Assembly (NCBI GenBank): GCA_049724395.1
Contig: JAUGWO010000137.1
Span: 1 to 59,124, forward strand
Length of the DNA: 59,124 nt
Direction of reading: 5' to 3'
Source: Spongospora subterranea f. sp. subterranea
Lineage: Eukaryota; Endomyxa: Phytomyxea; Phytomyxea; Plasmodiophorida
Below are positions 22,709-34,300 of this stretch, piece after piece (the first letter of the stretch is position 1; each line of letters begins with the position of its first letter). The position numbers and the translations under genes were made by a program. The notes beneath the pieces are model-generated. The model saw nothing but the letters and a program-made list of their open reading frames with translations. It was not told the origin of the DNA and made no database searches.

Positions 22709-24562
22709 CTAAAGTCGGGCGGAACACGAGGCTTGCGGGATGATCGCGCCATTTTGGCAAACGTACCCGTTCGGTGCCTCAAAGGTGCCCACCGGGGCAA
22801 CGCCATCGCAAAACAGGAAACGCGTCGAGCATCGTCCAGCGCATCGGAACTGTTTATCGCCGGTTTGGCACACCTGGGTGGCAATGTCGCCACATTTCTT
22901 GCCGGAACAGCGTTCATCTGTCGCGGACGTGATGCTGCCGGCGATGCAGAGCGTGCCGGGGTTGGTGCTGAAGTCGCCCAACGACGCTCCGCTCGAACAG
23001 AACTGGAACTTGTCGCAGCAGTCGCCGGGATCGCAGACCACCCCCTGCGTCACTCCCGAGCACTTGGATGTCGTGGCAGGCGTCGCCGGAGGTGCCACGG
23101 TTGATTTGACCGGGACCGGCGTCGCTCCATCGCTGCAGTGATCCTCGGTGTTGCCGCAATATCTACATTAAAATTGCTCAACAATCGCCCAACAAGGTTC
23201 ACCCCCGGCGGTACCCGTATTTGGAGCAGCAGTTGCCTGGCAAGCACGTGGTGCCGCCGAATTTCGCCCCACAACGCCCGTCGGATCGAACATTAGCAAC
23301 GATTTCTACCGGGGCCGTCGTCGGAATCTGCGGTGGCGCTGTGGCCGGCGCCTTGGTCGCGCCACAGTAATCCACTCCGACACCGCAATACCTAGAACCA
23401 ATCCTCGGTGGACAAGACAATTCTCCTCAGCGGTCGCGATGGCGTACCCGTATTTCGAGCAGCACTGCCCGGTCGGGCAGCGTAGGTTCTGAAAATCGCT
23501 GCCACAACGCTGTTCGACAGATGGCGGTGCTGGGGTGGTGCCACCACCACCGGGAGCCGATCCTCCCGTTCCCTCCGATGTGATCACGCCCGTCTTCGCC
23601 GACACCCATGGCATCTCACTGGACGACGTCGGGATCGGCACCCCCGACCTCGTTGCCCGAGTTCGGATACGGGGCGTTCAGACACGGCTCGTTGACGCAC
23701 ACCCGAAGCTTGCGGGTGTTGCTAAATTTGCACACGTCTTGGTTCGGGTGCTGAAATGGGAATCATCAGCGTTGATGCGAATTTAATGGGGGAAATCAAC
23801 AACGCCCACCGATATGTCTCCGCCCACGAACTTGGGCCGAAGGTACGCCCCAGTTGGCCCGCCCTTGATCTGGTAATCGGCGCAGCTGTAGAAGTCGCCG
23901 AGGATGACCGGGCTCGACAGCCCCCCGAACCACTGCCGACACACAATGTTTCGATGAACTCGCCAGATGCCAGAGCGTTTGTGTGGGATCTTACCGCCCA
24001 TTGCATGGTGACCCTGCCGTCTTTCAGGTGCAGGGGAACCGTAATCACGGTTTTACACGGGTTCGAGCTCCCATCCTGTGGGTTGTTGTCGCCGCCATTC
24101 AGGAACGTCGACGCCGATCTGCACCCGGGCTGCTGTTCATGGCATGAATACTGCTGGACGCCTTTGTCGAACGCGATGTGGCTATCGGAGTCGTCGAACG
24201 ACGTCCACGCCACTCGAATAAACCCGCCAGCGTGGTTGTTTCTCGGCCATCTGAGAACGGGTTCAGAACGTTGCCGTTTGGCGTAATTTGTGTGCCCAAA
24301 GGTGCTCACTCGACTGAAATCGTGTCGCCGCGCTGGGCTGTATGGATTTCGCCTGCGACGAGCAATCAATGACCCGAAAGGTTCCCGATCGCCCATTACC
24401 TAATCGCGATTTCGGGGCATCACAGGGCCCAGTACATGATGGACCGCGACAGCCGGATTGTTCGGCCGATTCGAAGCGGGACGTGGGTCTGGTCATGTAG
24501 CTGTGCGATGCGGCCAATGGGATCATGATCGCCATCAGCCACGGGATGGCAATCATCGTCAT
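22709..24562 (-). CDS. Secreted LPMO with two CBM18 (hevein) domains and a Cys-rich chitin-binding-like tail, 8 exons
   Basis: Exons 24,400-24,562, 24,310-24,352, 23,995-24,250, 23,810-23,932, 23,649-23,750, 23,448-23,572, 23,215-23,391 and 22,709-23,162 join in frame through seven GT-AG introns of 47-76 bases to give 480 residues. A 19-residue signal peptide is followed directly by His20 (HSYMTRP), and His75 sits in WPRNNHAGGF: together the copper-binding histidine brace of lytic polysaccharide monooxygenases. The catalytic domain ends near residue 229 (DFYSCADYQIKGGPTG). A Gly/Pro/Thr linker leads to CBM18 domains at about 252-280 and 311-339, each with the CCSKYGYCG core. The tail (365-480) is two Cys-rich repeats somewhat like CBM19. 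It likely cleaves crystalline chitin oxidatively outside the cell. The AA family is not assigned. Confidence 0.9.
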
Positions 24563-25545
24563 CCTCAGACACGCTCAAATGTGTGTGGTTGTTGGCGCGG
24601 ATTGAATCGCCCGCCCAATTGGTCCAACGCCAGTGTGCGATCCTCGTTACAGGTCACCAATATTGAATTATCATTATGAGTCAGGCTGTAACAGTTACAG
24701 ACACGGGTGGTGTATCGGCCGATCCTACGACTGCTGCAATTTTTACTGGCCAACGGGGGGCTTCGGATCCTACGACTGCAGCAATTTCCACTGGCCATGG
24801 ATGATTATTTTGAGGCATGGTCGGATTGGATGTGCAAGATGGATCGGGTCTTTTCATCGTCATTTGTCGCCACGAAGTGATCGTGACCGGTGCCGCAATC
24901 GTTCTCCTACACCATTTCTTCGACGCCGCTCAGGTTCTGTAAGAACAGTAGCTGCGGAATCCGAAGTGATAACTCAGTGATCAGCTTTGAATTCCCAAAC
25001 GTGTGTCGAGGGATCTCGCAGTGCAGTTTCTGGGTATAAAAAGGAGAAAAACTGTGCTTAAGTCAGCAACAGGATGGCCGGGATCAGTTCAATCTTATGA
25101 CTTGCATTCGTAAATGTGTGTTTACTTGTTCAAATATTCTCGCCGATACAAATCAATTCGGCCAGCTCAACAACTGGGTTCGAGCATTGCCGCGCAGAAT
25201 GCCGTTGTTGTGGCGAAAACGTTCATACATTGTGATTCGTGCTGCCGAAAACGACGCTCGCTTATAAAATAAAACGTTCATTGACTTGAGCGGTGAGATG
25301 GTCAAATTTCCCCTCAGCGCACCATCATAAACGTTCATACATTGTGATTCGTGCTGCCGAAAACGACGCTCGCTTATAAAATAAAACGTTCATTGACTTG
25401 AGCGGTGAGATGGTCAAATTTCCCCTCAGCCCACCATCATTCAACTACAGCACGTGGTCGTCAGCCTAGTGCAGCAATGCAGGCTGTAATGAAGCAGTCA
25501 GCTGGAAATTGTCCCAGACTGCAGTCTTGACCTTATAGCGCCATT
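24509..25545. repeat. Duplicated 5' segment of the LPMO gene, copy 1
   Basis: This segment covers the LPMO signal-peptide codons and about 1 kb upstream. It matches 26,170-27,138 with scattered small gaps and substitutions, by eye roughly 80-90 percent identical. It is presumed to contain the LPMO promoter. The left edge of the match falls at the end of the signal-peptide coding part. Confidence 0.85.
25217..25440. repeat. 112-base tandem duplication upstream of the LPMO gene
   Basis: Two units, 25,217-25,328 and 25,329-25,440, are nearly identical (the end reads CAGCGCACCATCAT in one and CAGCCCACCATCAT in the other). Only one diverged unit exists in the duplicated copy near 26,865-27,013, so the doubling came after the segmental duplication. 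Confidence 0.9.
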
Positions 25546-25792
25546 GGTGGGAAGGCAATTGATGATCCCGATTCACAGATAAAAATGAGCTGGACATTTG
25601 AAAACCGCCAGAGTATCTGGTGTCATCCAACTGGATTTGGAATGGTCAAACCAGAAGCAGATTCAGAAATTTCCACCATTGCCATTGATTGTACACGTTG
25701 TCGTTAACCGTTGTTTGAGGCGCCTCCTTTTTCATCAAAATATGTCTGCTGTCTTTTGCGGAAGTAGATTTTGAATTCGTTTCGAGCAAAGG

Positions 25793-26223
25793 TCAATCGG
25801 ACAGGTCCAGCAGGTTCCAAGATACGCCAACGTCTTTGGATGTCAAGACGACCACCGTTTTCGTGCTCGCGTCGGGTGGGTACCGATGAAAATTCATTAA
25901 ATTAGTGGTCGTTCCATGGCTTTGAACCAGGTTCCTCGTTGTCGCGAAGCAGAACCAGAAAACTGATAATCGAACAAGGTAAGTCTTGGCAAAGTTTGCC
26001 ATCAATGTTAAACATTTCAGAAACCCATGTTTTTGTTTTCTCTGCTTTGAGACCACGGTTAACGACACGTTTTAGGAAGGTAATTGATTCTCCCCTCTCA
26101 ACTGGATCGCAACGTGCACCAGACCGGGTATCTCACATGCAGTTTCCTGACTCTGTCGGTTTCACTGAATGCGGCCAATGGGATCACGATCGCCATCAGC
26201 CATGGGATCGCCATCTTCGTCAT
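25793..26223 (-). CDS. Candidate chimeric gene: LPMO-type signal peptide joined to an unrelated short region
   Basis: An ATG at 26,223 opens a signal peptide nearly the same as that of the LPMO (MAIPWLMAIVIPLAA). After it the sequence is unrelated to the LPMO. A GT-AG intron at 26,042-26,136 would join exon 1 (26,137-26,223) in frame to an open exon 25,793-26,041, giving 111 residues with a second part containing GTTTNLMNFHRYPPDAS. A further intron inside exon 2 is possible. The LPMO histidine brace is absent. It may be a new secreted protein or merely a decayed copy that happens to stay open; I cannot tell from sequence alone. Confidence 0.35.
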
Positions 26224-27138
26224 CGCCAGACACGCCCAAATGTGTGTGGTTGTTGGTGCGGATTGAATCGCCCGCCCAATTGGTCAAACGCCAGTGTGCG
26301 ATCGTCGTTACAGGTCACCAATATTCAGGCAGTAACAGTTACAGACACGGCTGGTATATATTGGCCGCTCCTACGACTGCTGCAATTTCCACTGGCCATC
26401 GCTGGGCTTCAGATCCTCATTTTGGGCTGTCTGGCGATGGATGGCGATAGATGGCTATTTTGAGGCATGGGGGGATAGGATGTGCAAGATGGAGCGGGTC
26501 TTTTCATCGTCATTTTGTCGCCACGAAATAAAGTTTCGTGAAGTAAACGCGATATTGTGACCGCAATCGTTCTCCTACACCATTTCTTCGACGCCGCTCA
26601 GGTTCTGTAAGAATCGTGATGATTCTAGCTGCGGAATCCGAATTGATAATTCGGTGATCGGCTTTGAATTCCCAAACGTGTGTCGAGGGATCTCGCCGTG
26701 CAGTTTCTGGGAAAAAACAAGAGGAGAAAAACTGTGTTTGAGTCAGCGACAGGAAGGTCGGGTTCAGTTTGATCTTATGACTTGAATTCGTAATATTTTT
26801 TTCAGTTCAACAACTGGGGTTCGAGAATTGCCGCGCAGGATGCCGTTGCTGTAGCGAAAAACGTTCATATTGCGATTCATTCAGCCGAAAACGAGGCTCG
26901 CTTGATCCATATGAAACGAGGGCCGTCGAACCTTCTCACCATCATGCTCGTCAGCTTAATATAATAAAACATTCATTGACGTGAACGGTGAGATAGTCAA
27001 TTTTCCCCTCAGCACAACATCATTCAACTACAGCACGTGGCTCGTCAGATCGAGTGCAGTATATCAAAGCTGTAATGAAACAGTACAGCTGGAAATTGTC
27101 CCAGACTGCCGTCTTGACCTTGAATATAGCGCCATGGC
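26170..27138. repeat. Duplicated 5' segment of the LPMO gene, copy 2
   Basis: Partner of 24,509-25,545. It has the same order of landmarks: signal-peptide codons, the CCTACGACTGCTGCAATTTC stretch, TTTGAATTCCCAAACGTGTG and CCCAGACTGC. It lies in the same direction as copy 1. Confidence 0.85.
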
Positions 27139-28326
27139 GTCGGATTACGAATTACTGGTGCAACTTTCTGTCTCGGTATATTTTCCTGTCACTTTTGGTT
27201 GTCGATTGTCATGCCCGGCAGAGTGAAACAGTTGTAGGATCGCGGGGAAGTAAATCAGACATACGCGAAGGGAGTTGCAGGCAAACGATTAGTTTTTTAT
27301 GTAAACGAGACTGTCTTCTGAACTGTGATGCAGAACGCGAGCATCCTTTAATTGCTCATGAATTTGAAATCGCTAAATCAATTCGACAAGCCCTGCAGTT
27401 TTCCGCCTAAATTCTGAGGAGTTTATCTGTTTGATCATACTTTCAATCCCCGTGAACCAGCGACCCCGTTTTGAACTACATCTTGTTGGGAAAACACAAT
27501 ATGGTGTTCACTTTTTTCAAGTTTCCGTTGGCAGAAACCATGCCAAGCGAGGTAACGATGGACATGTTGAATTGGTAACAATGATGCATTGCCGCCCCAT
27601 ACTCAGGATGACAACAGGTTTACTGGGCTGAGGCAGAAGGGACCGTACTGATGACGATACAGAAGCTGTAGCGGAGCCTCTTTTATCGCTGTACTGGTAA
27701 CAAATCTGAGGTTTGTGCTGCAGAGTGCAATGGCATTGATTGGATACTGATTAAAGCGAATGGTCAAGCTGTTTGAGCTTTGACCAACGAGGAGACGACA
27801 TCAGCATGGCCGCAGCCGCGCGCGAACCGCCCGCGGAACACAATCACATGATGAAAATTGAGCCAGAAGAATTGCTTTTTACGAGTGTCCGACTGAATCA
27901 GGTCCAGTAAACTATGAATACATATGGCGGATTAGTTCAATCAGTGCTGTGCAGGTCTATACCCAGTGTGTCAGAATCACAAATCCTATGCCTTGGGCTG
28001 TGGATATTGAGATTTCACCAGGTAGCGACCGGTTCGCAGTGCGAGCCCTCGCATGTGCAATTGCCAGCTTCCGGGCAAGCGTTGATCGAGGTACGACTAC
28101 ATCTGCGAAAACCCATCCCGAAGCCTCGAAAAGCCAAGGAAGTTGCTTATGATTGTGATCACATGCACCGCGATGTGAGATTCTTCAAAATATTTCGTTT
28201 GTACGTTCATTGAGTCTCCTTGTCCAGATTTTTCATGTGCGCTCTTCATTTTTTCAACAAAAATTCTTTGCGCTAATTTCGCTTTGGGGTTCGACGGTTA
28301 TCGTTCCGCATCGTCTTGACCAAGTT
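27139..28326. other. Unassigned intergenic region
   Basis: No recognised gene. Frames such as plus 27,054-27,410 and plus 27,914-28,213 have no motif. It probably contains the promoter of the large coiled-coil gene. Confidence 0.4.
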
Positions 28327-31300
28327 ATGGAACCATCTCACAAAAATGACACGATTCCACCTGCGGATTCCAAGAAAAGCATGGAGGCTGTATCTCCAAA
28401 GACCGACAAAGTCATTCAAAATGCTGAAGTCCTTGAAGTTGAACACAAAGTAAATGCAAAAAAACTCACATTGGCATATGAAGAAGAGCTTATCCACGCT
28501 AAGAAAGAAAATGACGATTTGAGGCGGCAATTATCAAGTGCTAAAGATGAATGTGAATTTCTAACGCAAAAGGCCAACTCTTTCGACACGTTGACAAGAA
28601 CTCTGTCTTCCAAGTCACCAGCCATCGCAGCGATGGTTGATATAATTGTAGAGCGTGAGCGAGAAGACAATGAATTCAAGAACAAAAAAGTTTTGTCTAT
28701 TTTGAAGGCTAAAGATGACACCATAAGCAACCTGCAACATGTCCTAGATTGTAAACTCAAGGATTTGAATGTAAAAATTGCATCAGTCGATGATCTTCAA
28801 AATGAAAAGGCGGCTTTGCAAGCAGAATTGTTTAAAATTCGCCAACTACTTACTTCTGCAACAGAAAACATTGCTGTCAAAGAGGCAGACCTTCAGGAGC
28901 AACAGGAATTACTTCGTGCACACATGGAGGTGCTTGAATCTTGACAAACAAGTCGATAATCCCCATATTTATCTATGCTCAGGACAATTTTGAAATGAGC
29001 AAGGCCAGCGCTGAGAAAGTACAATTGCTCGAAAGAGACAATGTAGAACCAATTCTTTCCCACACTAGTTTCTCAGCTGACCTTTTCACAGGTCCAACTA
29101 TCAGCGAGTCTTAAGGCATGTCAGCATGAACTAAGGGAGCGAAGAAAGGCCAATGGCGACCCTCAGCAGTTGAAAAGCCTGATTGAACAGTTGAACAACG
29201 ACCTTACGAGAGCACAGGAAGAGCATAAAAACAAAATTGGCGAGATGCATGCTATGGTTGGGTTCGCTCACTGGACTGTTCTTCTAGCATTCTAATTCGA
29301 CATTAGGCTGATAAAAGTGCCATACAAATTGCTGAAATAGCATCTCATAAAGAGTTTATCAAAAGACTAAAAAGTGAAGCGACTACAATGAAGAAAGAAA
29401 TCGAGAACTTGAACATCGTTAATTCTGGCCTTTCTTCAGATATTGTTTCTTTACAAGCGTTAGTTTATCTATTCAGAAAAGTCAACTCTAACCCTGGTGC
29501 TCAGGAAGGTTCAAGATGCAGAAGCATCAATATTGTTCAAGGATAGCAAGATATCGGAGTTAAAAAAAATCATTGAAGACGATCGTGAAAATGTTAGCAC
29601 CTCCAATGTGGCACGGCTTCGAAGTCAACTTGCTGAATCTCTCGAGGTTAATGCGCAATTACAGGTTACAAAGCAAATCTGTATGTTTACTTCTTGTTAC
29701 TTAAAAACGGTATCTAGAGCGACATTGATAAGCTCCAATCCCTACAAAGTATCGCTCAGGCGTCATTGTTGAATCATGAGAAGAAACTGCATTGTATTTC
29801 TACCAGAGACGACAATGAGAGCGAGCATCCAACGCTGTTGGGAATTCGGAAAGCGATTTCTACTCTTTACAATCAGCTCCATGGTCACCGAGGGGAAGTT
29901 GCCGCCGCGGCTTCGCATAATCTATTAGAAATGCTTTCATCGATCAGTTTACGAGTCGCAGTTATGGAGGCAAATTTGCAGACTTCCCAAATATCGTGTA
30001 CGACATTCAAGAACCAAATGAGCTCTATCCAAATATCACATCTTCGGTACCCAGGAAGTCAGTATAAAAAATTTGTTGTTTAACATCGGTTAGGCAAATT
30101 TCACATCTAGAAGATGCGATCAGAGAAAAGACCGAGTTACTTCGAATTCATCAGGTCAAAGCTCCTTTATCCAAGGAAATTTCTAGCTTGCATTCGGACA
30201 ATGAAGATTCTGAATTAACCAAACGCTATGTGGCACTGCAAGCGCAAGTTGATCAGATTGTGGCGCAAGAATCAAAGCGCAATTCAATGCAGGAGCTGCA
30301 TGAGCAAGAAACTGAAAATGCAAGGCAATTACTGGCGCTATCAAATCGGTTGCAGCAAGAAGTCCATCGTCTGAGAGGTAGTCAATTGATTATTGAAATT
30401 TTTACTAGGAAAATGTGATGCCCATGTGTTGCAGCCATCATTTATCCAGATTTCGAAGCTCATTCTGTCAACACCTGGGAAAAAGATCTTTTAGATTCCA
30501 TGGAGCATATCAAAACCCATAGGTATGCTCTAATCAAAGAAAACGAAACGCTCCGCCTGGAACTTGAACGGAGCGGACTGAAAGTTCACCAACTGCAATG
30601 TGAGAAGCAACAGGAAATATCTGTATGTGCGGAGGCAAACAAAGTGATAATTGAACTGGAGCGACAACTGCACATTGTCAACATTAGTGAAACTCTAGTT
30701 TCCGAACCCATCGAATTTGTTTCCAGCAAACGTTGCGAATCTTGCAGCGATTTACTCGTTTCGCAAATGAATTCATTCCAAATCGAAAAGCAGTCTGATG
30801 GTATGGATTGTTTAACATTTCGACGCCGATTAAATCTCTATGACAGATATTGATGTAAATCAAGTAAGTACCGATTCGAAAATCGAAAATACACTGACGC
30901 GAAGAATTTTTGCGCTGGAGAGTGAACTTGACGAATGCAAATCTCACGTTGAAGTCCTGCTCAAAACAACCGAGGCACTGCAATCCGGTGAAGAAAACCG
31001 AGTAATTCGCGACAAAAACGCGTGCATCATAGCGATAGCGGCCCAATTATCAACAACAAAGGTCATTGCACTCGGAACTCACCCTTGCACAAAGTTGATT
31101 GCCTTAGACATTAGAATGCTCTGCTAACCGGCGCCTTCGTGATCTTAGCATAGATCTGTGGCGGCTACAAAAATCCGAGATGGCTTCTCAAGCCACTATT
31201 ACAAGAATGAGAGCCAAAAATTTATCATTACAAAAACTGCTTCATCAAGCAAGCTTGGACAAAAACGAACAAGTTAAACGAACGCGAAAACAAGTAAGCT

Positions 31301-34300
31301 GGGATAGTTTCCATATCTATCTGAGGTTAATGGCTTCCAAACAGCACTCTCAAATAGAGTTATTACGCCGCCGAACGCTTGAGATGAAAAAAATGTCCTC
31401 GCTAGTGAGTTCTATGCGTCACGAGATGAGAGAAACAGAGGAACGTTTCACTGCGGCATTGGCGAAAAAAGGCATGTTTCTCGAATTCGCGGTTTTGTGG
31501 TCCTTCTCAACGTTTGAAGGTTCCGGGCCTGACAGAATCGAAGATGTTGAATTTAGCCGATGTTTGACGTGTGACGCGGTCATCAATGACTATTCCAAAA
31601 CCATTGACACTCGAATTGATTCCATTATATCCTCAATTCAGAAGGTATAATTCTTTCTGGTTTAGTTTTTGTTGTGAATTACACCGTTTTCAGTCTTTGG
31701 ACAGCGAGAATGCTCCTCGTCTGGTCACTATAGTGGAATCGGTCCGAAAAGATGCCATACAACTTAGTCGTTTGCTTCTCGAAACAGAGCAAAACAATTG
31801 CATCGTAAAACATAAATACGTTGACCTCAAGCAAAGAAACTGGTGATAATTACGCATTGTACTTTTTTTGTTTTCTTTATATTGATTCTTGCTTAGTGCT
31901 TTAAGGGGAATATATGAAACAGTTAAAACGGAGCTGAAAATCTCCAACAAAATAATTGCCGAGCTTAGAACCGATGTATCCATGGTACCAGTAACATTGG
32001 ACTATGCTGGACCTGAGCAGGCCAACGTGGGAGGCGAAGAGTCATCCAATTGGCAAATTCCTTTGCTGAAAGCAGAAATTATCAGCGTGGCCCATCAAAG
32101 GTGCAGTCAAAATATCATCCAAAATCCGGTTTGTTTACACAATATCAGGGACCGCATCCAAAGGCAGCTGGAGTTATCTACAATCAAGTTCGCTTCTGAG
32201 GTTTGTTCTGTTAAGTCCGACCCGCATCGGGGCTAATGCTCAAATAGATTGCAACGGCAGAGCAAAATATTCGTAATTCAATTTCCCAAAAGGTGACTGC
32301 TGATCTGTCGTCTCTCGAACGCTCTGTTGAGCTTATGCTTCGGCCTGTATGTTCAAGAAGCGTTTCGCCTGCATCACTGCTGATGATGGTTAGATCGTTG
32401 ACGCCGATCCAAGCAATGCAGCAGTTGTACTTGGCAACCAAATTGTTGCTTGCAAAGCCGTTGAAATGCAGCTACTGGATCGTATAGATGTCTTGATGCG
32501 TTCGAACGAAAATTTGGTTCGAGAGTCGTTGTCATATCAGCATCTTTCCGACGTATAAGCGTGCCGCTCTCCCCGTTTTTTGGTTTGTCTAACCTGAGAA
32601 TATAGAATTTAGAATCGCAACTTCTTGAGAAAGAAGATACTGAAATCAACAATCATAATCATCTTCATGATCATTGTGTTGCGAGAATACGAGATTTGGA
32701 GGCATCCGCTGAAGCGTTGCGATCACCGCCCCCAGATTCTCACAATAGAAGAGTGCTGCAAGATATACGGTGGAACGAAGTAAAACTTTTTATATGGATA
32801 TCAGATCGTTGTCTGAACCAGGTTAGGAATTACCTCAGAAAGAAACATCGTTAACAACCGATGAAAATCTTGATCACAATGTTACGGTGGGGATGCTCTG
32901 TTCAGTTGTAACTCTGAGATGTCCTAAAACCCATTTGCTATCCAGACAAATATCAAAAAGTGGGGCTCGCCAAGTCATAAGTTGTCTCCATCACTCAAAG
33001 CATCGAAATTTGGAGACGGTGCCGATTCATTATCGCACGGTTCCAGCGTCTTTCCTAAAACGCCCGGTTTCGCGAAACCCATCCTGAAAAAGCAACATGT
33101 TCATCGATCTTCACAAGTAAAAACAAAAAGGACCTGATAATAGATTCATCTGATGATATTTTTAGACTCAAGAACGCGAAAAGCCTTTGAAGAAGTCTCA
33201 TGATGCCGAGCAATCCACTATTCCTGTTGATAGTGGGCCAGAACAGCCACATCGTAAAGTTGACGATTGCTCTCTGAAAGATGTGGCTTTCGCCAGATCT
33301 ACTTTAAGAGTGCGTTTTGGAAGCTTTGATTCCAACGGCATTCTATATTCCTTACTGCATCTTCAGAAGATGAACGGACACGTTAATGCTCTTCTCAACG
33401 CGTGCGATAACGTGGAGTTTGGTTCCACGGCGAAAGTACTCCATTTCCGCAACGAGGTGAAGACAGAGGCGTTTCAGATTGGATTGTCGTGGAGACAGAT
33501 GGAACCTACGATTTGCAATCTTTGCGATGTATTCAATAACTTTTGGAGACATTTGCAGTTAAAGTTGATGTTTCTGCTTTACAGGAGAGAACGAAACTTG
33601 CTGCTGGCGTGGAAATGGTCAGAACGCAAATGCAAGAACTACGTGTAATCATAATTGATAGTTTTCTATGGCTTCTCACCGCAGTCTAATCTAGATGATG
33701 AAATCCAAAACGTCGCCAGAGAAACAGCTAAGGTCCGAGAGTTCGAATACCGAGTGCATGCTTGATTGTTGTAACGCTGGAGTCAATGTAACCGACTTAA
33801 TGCAACAGAATTTCATTCAATTCACAACTCATTGTAGACGGACGCTATTCCTCCTCAATGCACGTCGGAGTGCACAATGGAGAAGCAAAAACTCGAAGAA
33901 TTCCTTGAAAAACTGCAGGTCAGGTATAGGGACTGAAATCGTGGCGAACCTCTTATGTGATTTCTCAGAAAGAAAAGAGTGCACTGGCTCTGCAAAATGA
34001 AGGAGCTTGGGAGATATGTAGTCGTCTACAGAAAAACGTCGATGAACTGGAGCGAGGCCAACAAGAAAGCAACGTTCCGCGACAACCAGTTAACTTGGTC
34101 TCTACTTCAAACAGCGAATCTCAAACGGAATCAGGAATTCAGAAAGGCAATGCGGAGAAGAAAAAACACAAAGTCCTCAAAGCCAAATACGAACTGGTTG
34201 TTGCAGAATTGCGCATAGCAAAGGAGAAGGTAATAAATGCTGATTGTAAATCATCGGTTTTTTAAGTCTGATGTCCCAGGCTTTTGAATTGGAGTCAGGA

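Noticed and set aside
22703-24679. Long plus-strand frames opposite the LPMO gene
   Set aside because: They are antisense shadows of GC-rich exons; the minus-strand splice model explains all motifs.
25034-25046. TATA-like GTATAAAAAGG as the LPMO promoter
   Set aside because: It faces away from the LPMO, lies nearly 500 bases from its start and is not kept in the duplicated cassette.
28210-28326. N-terminal extension of the coiled-coil protein starting near 28,210
   Set aside because: It would add a hydrophobic leader unlike the polar coiled-coil start; the ATG at 28,327 gives a typical polar N terminus. The alternative is not excluded.
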